From Atribacterota bacterium (lineage in GTDB: Bacteria; Atribacterota; Phoenicimicrobiia; Phoenicimicrobiales; Stramentimicrobiaceae), in the NCBI GenBank assembly GCA_028717805.1, contig JAQUNC010000022.1, forward strand, positions 1 through 38,948: a stretch of DNA of 38,948 bases. Reading direction: 5' to 3'. Each line of letters starts with the position of its first letter. Within the stretch, counting starts at the first letter, position 1. The position numbers and the translations under genes are program-made. Shown here piece by piece: positions 1 to 9,100 of the stretch. The notes under the pieces were generated by a model. That model did no database searches. It had not been told where the DNA came from and worked only from the letters and a program-made list of their open reading frames with translations.

Positions 1-111
1 ACTTATGAAGATGAATACACCTTAGATGTATGGTTTAGTGATTTTCCCATAGGTAAAATTGACTTAGTATCATCATCATTTTATACTGTAAAAAAGAAAC
101 AGCAGGTGTAA
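1..111 (+). CDS. 3' end of an unidentified protein (partial)
   Basis: Frame 1 is open from the window edge to a TAA at 109-111 and encodes the last 36 residues, ending in TVKKKQQV. The visible part has an acidic beginning and a lysine-rich tail. I recognise no domain. It is included because the reading frame is intact and is followed by a promoter-bearing gap before the next gene. The start lies outside the window. Confidence 0.5.
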   Translation, partial: TYEDEYTLDVWFSDFPIGKIDLVSSSFYTVKKKQQV

Positions 112-185
112 ACAGTGTAACCTATGTGTTGGTTAAATATAATGAGATTTGAACCAAAAACCGAGAACCGAAAACTTTAAATCAA

Positions 186-214
186 ATGACACGGTATATG
201 TTATACGATATACT
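186..214 (+). promoter_or_regulatory. Sigma-A-type promoter for the oligoendopeptidase gene
   Basis: ATGACA (186-191) and TATACT (209-214) each match five of six consensus bases and are separated by 17 bp. Transcription would begin near 221, about 24 nt before the ATG at 245. This supports 245 as the true start rather than the in-frame TTG at 149, which lies upstream of the promoter. Confidence 0.6.
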
Positions 215-244
215 ATTACAATAGTTCACCCGGGGAAGGATTCT

Positions 245-2044
245 ATGGCAAAAGCTTCCAACAAAAAAAGCAAAATAATACCCAGAAGCCAGATATCTGA
301 TAAGTTTCGCTGGGATATTGATTCTCTTTATGAAAAAGATGAGCAATGGCAAAAGGATTGTCTAAAAATAGAAGAATTACTTAGTAAACTATTAGCATTA
401 AAACCTAATTTTACCCGGGAAGTAGATTCATTTCTTAAATGTCTGCAATTGAAGGATAAAATTTCTACATTACTTCAAAAAATATATACCTATGCTCATA
501 TGCGTAAGGATGAAGATAATAATAATAATATTTACCAGTCATTTTTTTATCAAGCCTCCACTCTGTTAGTTAAAGCAGAGGAAAGCCTTTCTTTTATCGA
601 ACCGGGGATTCTATCCTTAGAACAGGGTAAGTTAAAAAAATGGTTACAGGGGAATAAACAGTTAAAAGTTTATCAACACTACCTGGAAGATATTTACAGA
701 AAGAAAGAGCATATACTTTCTCCGGAGGAAGAACGAATTATTTCACGTACGGGAGAAATGGCACAGGTTTTTGAATATTCCTTTGAATTACTTAGTTATG
801 CTGATCTTAGTTTTCCCAAAATAAGAGATAAAAATGGTATAATAACTCCTATTACCCATAGTAATTTCATTACCCTGCTAAGAAATAAGAATAGGGAATT
901 TCGTAAAAAAATATTTCAGGGATACTATCAGACATACCAGCAACATCGCAATATTTATGCTACCTTGTTGGCAGGAAGCATTAAAAAAGATCAATTTTAC
1001 AGCTCTATCAGAAAATATAAAGATAGTCTGGAGGCGGCTTTATTTAAAGATAATATACCAGTAAAGGTTTATTCTAATTTACTGGACCTTGTTCATCAAA
1101 ATATTCATTTTTTACATAAATATATGCAATTAAAATGTGATTACCTAGATTTAGACAGATTGCGTATGTATGATATGTATGCACCCTTGATAGCAGAAAC
1201 ATTAACGGTGGATTATCCGGAAGCTCAGAATATCATTTTGGAAAGTCTCAAACCCTTGGGTGAAGTATATTTATCAATTGTAAAAGAAGGTTTTCGGGAG
1301 AGATGGATTGATGTGTATGAGAATGAAGGAAAGACCAGTGGTGCTTATTCTACCGGCAGTTATCGTAGTAAACCATATATTTTGATGAATTATCAGGGTA
1401 CACTGGAAGATGTTTTTACCCTAACTCATGAATTAGGACATTCTGTGCATAGTTTTCTGGCTCATAAGGATCAGCCATTTATTTATAGTGATATTTCTAT
1501 TTTTCTGGCAGAAATTGCCTCTACCACCAATGAAGTATTGCTAACCTATTATCTGTTGAGTAAGTTAAAAAATAAAAGAGAGAAGATTATTATCCTGAAT
1601 CATTTCCTGGAACAGTTCAGGACTACTTTCTTTCGACAGGCAATGTTTGCCGAATTTGAACTCCTGATCCATCAAGCTCAGGAAAAAGGAGAAGCGCTAA
1701 CTGCGGATTTTCTTTGTCAGAAATATATTGACTCGAATCAATTTTACTATGGAGAAAATGTTATAATAGATAGGGCAATAAGTATGGAATGGGCAAGAAT
1801 ACCACATTTCTTTTATCATTACTATGTCTATCAATATGCTATTGGTTTTGCTGTGGCTATTGCTCTTACCCGAAAAATAATTGAGGATGGTTCGTCTGTT
1901 GCGGCAAGATATCTTGGTTTTCTCAAAAGAGGAAGCTCTGATTACCCCATTTCCATTTTAAAAAATACTGGCATTGATCCGACCTCTTCTGGTTATCTGG
2001 AGGATGCTCTAAGCTTATTTACAGGGTTATTAGAACAGTTGTAA
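245..2044 (+). CDS. pepF: Oligoendopeptidase F, M3 family zinc metallopeptidase
   Basis: This is a cytosolic zinc peptidase that cuts short peptides of roughly 7 to 17 residues, probably for peptide turnover. The zinc site is HELGH, with its first histidine at residue 395, followed about 25 residues later by the third-ligand glutamate region (FLAEIASTTNE). The frame stays open upstream to a TTG at 149. However, ATG 245 has a GGGGAAGGA ribosome site, sits 24 nt from a good promoter, and gives 599 residues, the usual PepF length. The extra 32 residues are unlike the family. The gene appears monocistronic. The family call is secure; the split between PepF and the related PepB-type M3B enzymes is less so. 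Confidence 0.93.
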   Translation: MAKASNKKSKIIPRSQISDKFRWDIDSLYEKDEQWQKDCLKIEELLSKLLALKPNFTREVDSFLKCLQLKDKISTLLQKIYTYAHMRKDEDNNNNIYQSFFYQASTLLVKAEESLSFIEPGILSLEQGKLKKWLQGNKQLKVYQHYLEDIYRKKEHILSPEEERIISRTGEMAQVFEYSFELLSYADLSFPKIRDKNGIITPITHSNFITLLRNKNREFRKKIFQGYYQTYQQHRNIYATLLAGSIKKDQFYSSIRKYKDSLEAALFKDNIPVKVYSNLLDLVHQNIHFLHKYMQLKCDYLDLDRLRMYDMYAPLIAETLTVDYPEAQNIILESLKPLGEVYLSIVKEGFRERWIDVYENEGKTSGAYSTGSYRSKPYILMNYQGTLEDVFTLTHELGHSVHSFLAHKDQPFIYSDISIFLAEIASTTNEVLLTYYLLSKLKNKREKIIILNHFLEQFRTTFFRQAMFAEFELLIHQAQEKGEALTADFLCQKYIDSNQFYYGENVIIDRAISMEWARIPHFFYHYYVYQYAIGFAVAIALTRKIIEDGSSVAARYLGFLKRGSSDYPISILKNTGIDPTSSGYLEDALSLFTGLLEQL

Positions 2045-2142
2045 AATATATAGTACAAAGTTTTTATTCGATTATAGTAAAATGAAAATAATACTTTAAT
2101 TTTTTTCTTTGCGTAAATAAAATACTGGAAAGATGAAGATTA

Positions 2143-2868
2143 ATGAAAAAGCATGATTGGTCTCCCTCTATTTTACTAATATTAACAATAATGATGAGCA
2201 TTGCTTTGCTATTTCTCAATGGTTGTTGGGATACAGGAGACTTGGTTTCTGAAACAATTGTTGTTGATTTAATGGAAGCTCAAAAGGTTGATGCTACCAT
2301 TGCAGTCTATAAGGGAAATCTTAATATTCATGGATTAAACCAATCACCTTTACTTCTTTCTCATTTTTCCTATAACTTAGAAAGTTGGATTCCCCAGATT
2401 AATTATGTGGTGGAAAACGGGATAGGGAATTTAAAAATAATTCAGGATAGCGAAAAAGATATTTTTGCCCCCCTGGTGAATAATTGGTCTTTGCTATTTA
2501 ATAAGACGATTCCTCTGTCATTGGATGTGATTATGGGTAGCGGAGAAAATCATCTTGACTTGAGTTCTATAAACTTAACTGATTTAAAAGCTGCTTTGGG
2601 TACTGGAGATACTATTATTGATCTGACAGGAGATTATCAGGATGATATAACTATTAACATTTTCGGTGGAATTGGTCATACTACACTTAACCTACCTCGT
2701 GATGCTGGGATACGGATCTGGATTAAAGGAGCATTAAGTAGGATAAGATGTGATGGCTTTGACCGAATCAATAATTATTATTATAATTCAGTCTTTGATT
2801 TAACAGAGAAGAAAATATATGTTACTATCATAATTGGAATAGGTTTTATTGACGTTAATTTGATATAA
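2143..2868 (+). CDS. Toast-rack (LiaF-like) domain lipoprotein
   Basis: A 241-residue protein with an N-terminal hydrophobic segment ending in a lipobox-like LNGC at about residues 25-28, so it is probably lipid-anchored outside the cytoplasmic membrane. The rest is rich in short beta strands with repeating glycine turns (MGSGENHLDLS, GTGDTIIDLTG, GGIGHTTLNLP), typical of the toast-rack/DUF2154 and LiaF C-terminal family. LiaF proteins regulate cell-envelope stress signalling in Firmicutes, but no LiaRS pair is adjacent here, so a specific role cannot be assigned. The C terminus has the family's closing pattern (FDLTEKKIYVTIIIGIG). The fold call rests on the repeat pattern alone. Confidence 0.7.
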   Translation: MKKHDWSPSILLILTIMMSIALLFLNGCWDTGDLVSETIVVDLMEAQKVDATIAVYKGNLNIHGLNQSPLLLSHFSYNLESWIPQINYVVENGIGNLKIIQDSEKDIFAPLVNNWSLLFNKTIPLSLDVIMGSGENHLDLSSINLTDLKAALGTGDTIIDLTGDYQDDITINIFGGIGHTTLNLPRDAGIRIWIKGALSRIRCDGFDRINNYYYNSVFDLTEKKIYVTIIIGIGFIDVNLI

Positions 2869-2953
2869 TTTCACTTCTAATATAAAAAAATTGCGAAGAT
2901 ATGAGAAGATATAAGAATAATTATAAAAATATTCTCAGGAGGTTATTTTAGTT

Positions 2954-3550
2954 ATGAAAAAAGAAGTAAGGATGCTGGTATTTTTATTTATATTTTTTAT
3001 ACTGATAAATATTCCTGTTTATAGTAATGAACAGTCCAATGGCAAATCAGCTCCAGCAGAGGGTTGGTCTTCAATAGATTATTTCTTTTATAAGCAGGAA
3101 CAAGATCTTATGACAAAAAAACCAGGCTCGGGACCCATTAAAATTGGTTTTACAGAAAAGGAAGTACAGGAAGTAATGGGTGTTCCGGATCGCATAGAGG
3201 AAGAGGAATGCATTTATTATTACCATCATTCACCAATCTATTTTGACACCAACTGGAAGGTAAAATCCTGGGACAATCGTTATGGGAATCTTAAGGTTTT
3301 GCCAGAAGCGGAAGAAGTAAAGCTGGGATACCATGTCTGGAAGGTTTTTCAAGAAAATGATTTTCCTCTAAGTGTGAAAAAAAAGGGCAACAGTTACCAG
3401 CTGGATTATCATGATCAAATAATTTATGTCAATGAAGGATGGCTGGTGGAAGCCATTCAGAATAAAAAGGTTACTGGATATGAGAAAAATAGATCAGTAA
3501 TTGATTTACAGGATTTTTTGCAGGAGTTTGAGGATTTTTTGGCCAAATAA
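2954..3550 (+). CDS. Secreted BamE/SmpA-like hypothetical protein
   Basis: A 198-residue protein with a signal peptide (basic start, hydrophobic run to about residue 24, then SNEQSNG). The segment IKIGFTEKEVQEVMGVPDR, followed by an aromatic stretch and a W-x-V-x-x-W turn, resembles the BamE/SmpA-like fold found in small envelope proteins, where the motif is G-x-T-x-x-x-V-x-x-x-x-G-x-P. The second half (about residues 120-198) is not recognised. An AGGAGG site lies 11 nt upstream of the ATG. It follows the toast-rack lipoprotein by 85 bp in the same direction, so both may act at the envelope. The function is unknown. Confidence 0.6.
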   Translation: MKKEVRMLVFLFIFFILINIPVYSNEQSNGKSAPAEGWSSIDYFFYKQEQDLMTKKPGSGPIKIGFTEKEVQEVMGVPDRIEEEECIYYYHHSPIYFDTNWKVKSWDNRYGNLKVLPEAEEVKLGYHVWKVFQENDFPLSVKKKGNSYQLDYHDQIIYVNEGWLVEAIQNKKVTGYEKNRSVIDLQDFLQEFEDFLAK

Positions 3551-3559
3551 AGATGTTCA

Positions 3560-3576
3560 AGGGGAATTATTCCCCT
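3560..3576. terminator. Small hairpin between convergent genes
   Basis: AGGGGAA (3560-3566) pairs with TTCCCCT (3570-3576) across a 3-nt loop, just after the plus-strand gene and before the 3' end of the minus-strand repair enzyme. No long T-run follows on either strand, so termination is plausible from position but weakly supported. Confidence 0.35.
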
Positions 3577-3720
3577 GGGCAATTCTTTAAATTAATCTCA
3601 AAAAATATTTTTCTAAAAAATTCTAATTGTAGTCTCAAATGTGATAATTGTGCTAACGGTACTCTATCTTAAAATCTTACCGGGCATATATTGTTGCTAA
3701 TTTAGAAAAATCCGCTATCT

Positions 3721-5295
3721 TTAAATAGTATTTATTCCAGTAAATATATACTGCTTGTCTTTATTTTTCTCTTCCCGAATTATCTTCACTGCTGGAGGCA
3801 GATGGTTTAGAATATCCTGAGCGGTAATTCCATCTGGTCCCTTTGCGCAAGCAGCTAAATCCCCGGCTAAACCATGAACTAAGACACCTTCTCTTACTGC
3901 TGATTCTATCGGTAATCCCAGAGTGAACATTGCCGCTATGGTACCGGTCAATACATCACCTGCACCGGCAGTAGCCATGCCGCTATTTCCGGTCATATTG
4001 ATATATATTTCACCAGAGGGTAGACCAATTAGCGAATGGGCTCCTTTCACTACCAGAATAGAACTATACTTCTTACAAAATTCTTCCACTAACCTGAGGA
4101 GTTCTTTTTTTATTTTGGAAACAGATTCCTTAATTAAGCCAGACATTTCACCAAGATGAGGAGTTAATATAGTTGGATACTGACGTGTATTTAAGATAGA
4201 GATATCCTGGCTCAAAGCAGTAATTCCATCACCATCAATGAGCAACGGTTTTTTTATCTCGATAATTAACTTTTTAATCAATGCTTGTGTTTCTTCTTGT
4301 AAGGATAAGCCTGGTCCTATAATAACAATATCCATTTTTTCTGACCATTGCACCAGTTCATTAAAGGCAGTTAAATCAATTGTTCCGACATCCGTTTCTT
4401 TTTGAGGCAGGAATACCACTTCACTTGCTTTGTTGCTGATATAGGGAATGAGAGAAGAGGGAGCTGCCAGACGAGAATAACCACCTCCTGCTTTAAGGAA
4501 GGACAGGGAAGCAAAATAAGGAGCACCATAATAGTTTGGTGCGCCAGCAATAAAGAGAGCATGGCCAAAGGTGCCTTTATGTCCATCAGGTTGTCGCTCT
4601 GGAAGTATCAAGGATGTATTTATATGGATATTCAGTTGGTCATTATCATATAATTCAGGGGGGAAAGAGATATGGCTTACTAAAAGTGTTCCTCCATAGT
4701 GATAACCAGGATAGAGTATGTTTCCTACCTTGGGTAAGCCAAAGGTTATGGTATAGTCTGCTTTTATGGCAATGCCATTAACATCACCAGTGTTACCATT
4801 TATACCGGAAGGAATGTCTACACTGATAATCCGGTTATTCTTTTCATTTATTAATTGAATAATTTGATAGTGGTATCCCGAAATATCTCTGGTTAAACCA
4901 GTTCCAAATATGGCATCAATAATAATGTCATTGGGCATAATTAATGAATTTAATTCTGTCTCAGAAGGGGTAAGAAAGATGGGAAGAGGTAATTTTTCAA
5001 TTATCTGCCAGTTTTTTTGTGCCACACCTTTAAACTTTTCTGGATTATCCAGCAAACAGATCTTGACATAAGCGCCACAGGAATGTAGTTTTCTGGCTAC
5101 TACCAGTCCATCTCCACCATTGTTACCACTTCCGCAGAAAATAAAAAAATGATTCTCCAGGATATTAAATTCTTTTGCTATAGCATAATAAACAGCCAAT
5201 CCAGCGTTTTCCATTAATAGTTCATCGCTTATCTTATATTTCTGGATTGCTTCCCGATCCATCTTTTGCATTTCTGATACTCGGGCAATTTTCAT
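3721..5295 (-). CDS. nnr: Bifunctional NAD(P)HX epimerase / ADP-dependent NAD(P)HX dehydratase
   Basis: This enzyme repairs hydrated NADH and NADPH. The N-terminal YjeF_N domain equilibrates the R and S hydrates, and the C-terminal ribokinase-like domain dehydrates the S form using ADP (or ATP). In the 524-residue product, the epimerase motif GSGNNGGDG is at about residues 55-63. The dehydratase carries NSGMATAGAGD, with GAGD at about 444-447. Reading continues upstream to 5373. The ATG at 5295 has GGAG nearby and begins with MKIARVSEM, the usual YjeF start, so the extra 26 residues are unlikely. It lies downstream of a zinc-ribbon gene and across an intergenic region from the NadD-domain fusion operon and nicotinamidase, which suggests clustered NAD functions. 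Confidence 0.93.
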   Translation of the reverse strand: MKIARVSEMQKMDREAIQKYKISDELLMENAGLAVYYAIAKEFNILENHFFIFCGSGNNGGDGLVVARKLHSCGAYVKICLLDNPEKFKGVAQKNWQIIEKLPLPIFLTPSETELNSLIMPNDIIIDAIFGTGLTRDISGYHYQIIQLINEKNNRIISVDIPSGINGNTGDVNGIAIKADYTITFGLPKVGNILYPGYHYGGTLLVSHISFPPELYDNDQLNIHINTSLILPERQPDGHKGTFGHALFIAGAPNYYGAPYFASLSFLKAGGGYSRLAAPSSLIPYISNKASEVVFLPQKETDVGTIDLTAFNELVQWSEKMDIVIIGPGLSLQEETQALIKKLIIEIKKPLLIDGDGITALSQDISILNTRQYPTILTPHLGEMSGLIKESVSKIKKELLRLVEEFCKKYSSILVVKGAHSLIGLPSGEIYINMTGNSGMATAGAGDVLTGTIAAMFTLGLPIESAVREGVLVHGLAGDLAACAKGPDGITAQDILNHLPPAVKIIREEKNKDKQYIFTGINTI

Positions 5296-5437
5296 TTCCT
5301 TTTCTCCTTCATAAATTCCAGATTTTCCTAATGGCAAGATATTGTTATATATACAGTATGAGTGACTAATCAATTATACTTTCTCACCGGGTAAAAGTAT
5401 TAATTAGAAAAAATCCACTTACTATAATTGCTTCCTA

Positions 5438-5665
5438 TCAGCGATTGCAGGTAGAACAATTTCCACCCTGACAACTGGTACAACCAGAGTTTGCTGAAGA
5501 ATAGCTGCCATTAGTTTTACAATACCCAAAACCATCAAATAACCTTCTAATATTTTTACTCCCGCATCGTTCACAGGAAAAATTACCCTTCTCCATTTCC
5601 TTAATTGAAGCCCTTACATTAAAGACACAAGAGCAGTCCTGACATTTATAGCTATAGTTGGGCAT
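5438..5665 (-). CDS. FmdB-family zinc-ribbon protein
   Basis: A 75-residue protein starting MPNYSYKCQDC, with two CxxC knuckles (CQDC and CERCG) that would bind one zinc, the hallmark of the FmdB putative regulatory family. The C terminus holds a second cysteine-rich patch (CTSCQGGNCSTC), an unusual second possible metal site. The start was moved from 5701 to the ATG at 5665 because the family begins MPxYxYxC and AAAGGAAT lies upstream. FmdB proteins are uncharacterised in most bacteria. A related 102-residue paralogue sits at 38384-38692. Confidence 0.8.
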   Translation of the reverse strand: MPNYSYKCQDCSCVFNVRASIKEMEKGNFSCERCGSKNIRRLFDGFGYCKTNGSYSSANSGCTSCQGGNCSTCNR

Positions 5666-6107
5666 AGCGCTACATTCCTTTCTATTGGTAATTAAGATCA
5701 AATTCAGTATTTGATATTCTCTTGAAGCCTATCTTACTTCTAACACCAGATAATTTTCTTTATAGAATTATTTCCTTTGAGAGTTTTCAGAGAGCATCTC
5801 CCCTGATTACCCTGTCTTTAATATATTATACAATAAATCTCATTTTTTCCTAAGGTATAAAAAATAACAGGCATTATATACCTTTTGTACTTTATTTAAC
5901 TTATTTTAAAGGAATATTTCATATTATTGAAATTTTTTGAAATTCGGATACTATGAAATAATTTTACAACATCTTTCGGTAAAAGATAAAGGTAATAATA
6001 TATATTTTAGAATAGTAAGTGTTGGATTACCAGGCTAAAGATAGTAAAATATTATATAATAATTATAATAATAACAATATATATTATATTGAAACTGTGG
6101 TGAAAAT
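5666..6107. other. AT-rich divergent intergenic region
   Basis: This 442-bp gap separates the minus-strand zinc-ribbon/nnr pair from the plus-strand fusion operon. It holds a good plus-strand promoter at 6022-6050. On the minus strand a TATAAT box (5825-5830) has only a poor -35 at the right distance. If that box is used, the zinc-ribbon gene would have a leader of about 150 nt. I could not match that leader to a known riboswitch. No gene or tRNA is visible. Confidence 0.5.
6022..6050 (+). promoter_or_regulatory. Sigma-A-type promoter for the fusion-protein operon
   Basis: TTGGAT (6022-6027) and TAAAAT (6045-6050) are separated by 17 bp. Transcription would start near 6057, about 50 nt upstream of the ATG at 6108. 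The site lies in a very AT-rich stretch, so chance matches are more likely than usual. Confidence 0.5.
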
Positions 6108-9100
6108 ATGACAGATGTATTAATTAAAGAATTATTTGAAGAGTTATTCCGGAACGAGGCCATGCAAAAGTATGAAATTAACCATGATGATATCCAGTCG
6201 TTAAATGAAGCCCCTGGATTTAGAGAAAAATTATCGTCAATGATAAAGGCCAAAAAATTTCAAGCTATAACTATTTTAGATTTGTTCTTAAACAGAATGC
6301 AGGAAATTGAGCAGATAGAAAGCGCAGAGAAAACATTGAAGGAAATCTACCATTTCTGTCAATACCTGTCCTTCCCGGAGAGCAGGCCAGAATTTGAGAG
6401 GCTACCTATAGCCAAAAGAAAGCTATTTTATCTCTTTTTATTAACGTATCGCTTTTTTCTCCCCAGATACTATCAACATGATAAAAAATCCTTTTTAGCT
6501 CAATATCCCCTTACTTTCTTATCAACTAAAGAAATTAGGGTATTGGAACAACCGGAAGAATACCATAATTTCCTGAATGCCTTTGATTCCCTTTTTGTTT
6601 ATGAAATGATGGCTCTAAGTAGGGAAATCTATGAATACAATACTCTGGAACATATCTGTGGCGTTCATGCTTTAGCTTTAAGCATTGGCCGGCAGATACA
6701 AAAACAGGGACTTCCCGTTGATTTGGGAGTTATTTCTGGTTCTGCTGCCGGTCATGATATTGGTAAATATGGTTGTCGACATAGGGAGCAAGAAAGGGTT
6801 CCTTACCTGCACTATTATTATACCGATATCTGGTTTCATCAGCACAATATTCCTTATATTGGTCACATTGCAGTTAATCATTCCGTATGGGATTTAGAAT
6901 TGGAAAATCTTTCCCTGGAGTCCTTAATTTTAATTTACTCCGATTTTCGAGTAAAGAATAAAGAAAATCCCGGTGAGATGTATATATATAATCTTAATGA
7001 ATCTTTTCAGGTTATCTTAAAAAAACTGGATAATGTGGACGATAGAAAAGAGAAAAGATATCGTAGGGTATTTGACAAATTAAAGGATTTTGAAGATTTT
7101 CTGATAGAAAAAGGAGTAGAGGTAAAAGCCAATCCATTGCCAGGAAAAGATTATAAACCGGTAAGAAAAGCCCGATATTTTGCCTTGCTTCATGGAAAAG
7201 ATGTAATTCAACAAAGCAAATATCTTTCTCTGGAGCACAGTTTTCAATTAATGCATCAGTTGAGGAATGAAACATCCATAAACTCTATTCTTGAATCAGC
7301 GCGTAGCGATGGGAACTGGCAAAATGTGCAAGAATATTTAAGAATTTTTTCTGAATATGCTGCCTATCTTAATCAGAACGAGAAACTGCTGGTATTAAAA
7401 TTTTTGTATGAACAGCTTATTTTCCCGGAGGAAGGAGTAAGAAGAAGAGGTGCTAAACTTATTGGTTATCTCATTTCTAATTTTGACGAGCAATATCGTA
7501 AAGAAATACCAGAAGATATGTGCCTTATTCCCCCTGAAGTAAGAAGTACAGAATTACTGGAAAAATACATAGGTTTATTCTTAGAACCATCATACAAGGC
7601 TTCTGAACTCAGCCAGCGTAGAGTTAGAGATAATTTACCATTTATGATTGAGACCTTATTTGAATATAGTCAAATCAAGCAGCAAGCTCGATATTTAAAT
7701 ATTATTAAAGAGTTTTACCAAAAAAATTATGATCATCAGCTACCCCTTAATCATATTATCTGTTTGTTGCAGACACTAAAAAGTATTCCTGTCTTACCGG
7801 GGGAGACCTTTGATCCGGTCTTTAGCGATTTTCTAACTTACTTTGTTTTTCAAGAGGAATATACCATATCCATTACTGCTCTTGATGTAATGGAGAATAT
7901 GTTAGATAAGATACCAGAAAAAGACACCTTCCGTAATAAATGTTATTCAATTTTAAAAGAAAGGAAAGAATATTCACTTATTCCGGCAGAAAACTATTTG
8001 AAATATAAAATAATCAATAAACTAAACGTTGATTCAACTCTGGTAAATCATTTCCGTCAATATTGCCAGCAAGATGAAGAAAAGATTGATCGAATGTATT
8101 TAAATAATCTTAAATCATCCACTGAGGCTATTATCAAGAAGGTGCAGATTGATATGTTGAAGGAAAGGGCCATAGCAAATAAAGAGGAGACCGTCTATAT
8201 CGCATTACATTTTTGTAATATATTAAAGGTGAGTAGTCATGAACCAGTTCGAAATTATGCTGGTAATGCCCTCATAACTATTATTCCTCATCTGACTGTG
8301 GAGCAGAAGAATGACATATCTATTGAGCTTTTAAAGGCTCTGGAGATTGATGATTATCAATATACTAAATATATTCCTTATTATTTAGGCCAGTCAATTC
8401 CTTTTTTACCCCCCCGCGAGATTGATGAATTCATTGATGATCTGGAGGAAAAGATTAAAATTGCTGATCAATGGAGCTGTACCTTGCTTATTCGTACTAT
8501 GGCTGTGGCAATTAGCCGATATGCTCCATATCAGGATAGATATGCTGAACAAGCATATTTATTTCAAAATAGATTAAATCGGATGTTGGGAATTTTAATG
8601 AATGGACTGGCTCATCATAATTCAATGGTCAAGCGTGTTACCTCAAGAGTCATTGGTAAGGAAATATTTGCCTCACGCCATCTTTCCTTAAATGAAAAGG
8701 AAAAAATATTCAGGCTTATTGCCAAAAAGCTGCTTAATTTGGTTACGCCTATGTCTCAACAGGATAACCTGTTATTTTTTGTTAATACAGTTTCTTTGCA
8801 TCAGATTTATATTTTTATTTCTAATTATAATTTTTCTGAAGGTTCTATAAAGCTTCCGGTTCCCAAATCTATTGCCTTTTTCCCTGGTACCTTTGATCCC
8901 TTTTCTCTGAGCCACAAACAAATAGTAAGAGAAATTGAGAAATTGGGAATGGAGGTTTATCTATCAGTAGATGAATTTTCCTGGTCTAAGAGAACCCAAC
9001 CCCATCTTTTTCGAAAACATCTGATTAATATGTCCATTGCTGATGAATTGAATGTCTATCTCTATCCTGAAAATTTAGCAAGCAATATTGCCAATCCTCT

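Noticed and set aside
149-244. 32-residue N-terminal extension of the oligoendopeptidase from TTG 149
   Set aside because: The extension is unlike the family, and a promoter at 186-214 would start transcription after it; ATG 245 has a strong ribosome site.
5666-5830. Riboswitch-like leader before the zinc-ribbon gene (CTCTC/GAGAG segments)
   Set aside because: Short complementary runs only; no match to the glycine, SAM, TPP, preQ1 or other conserved cores I know.
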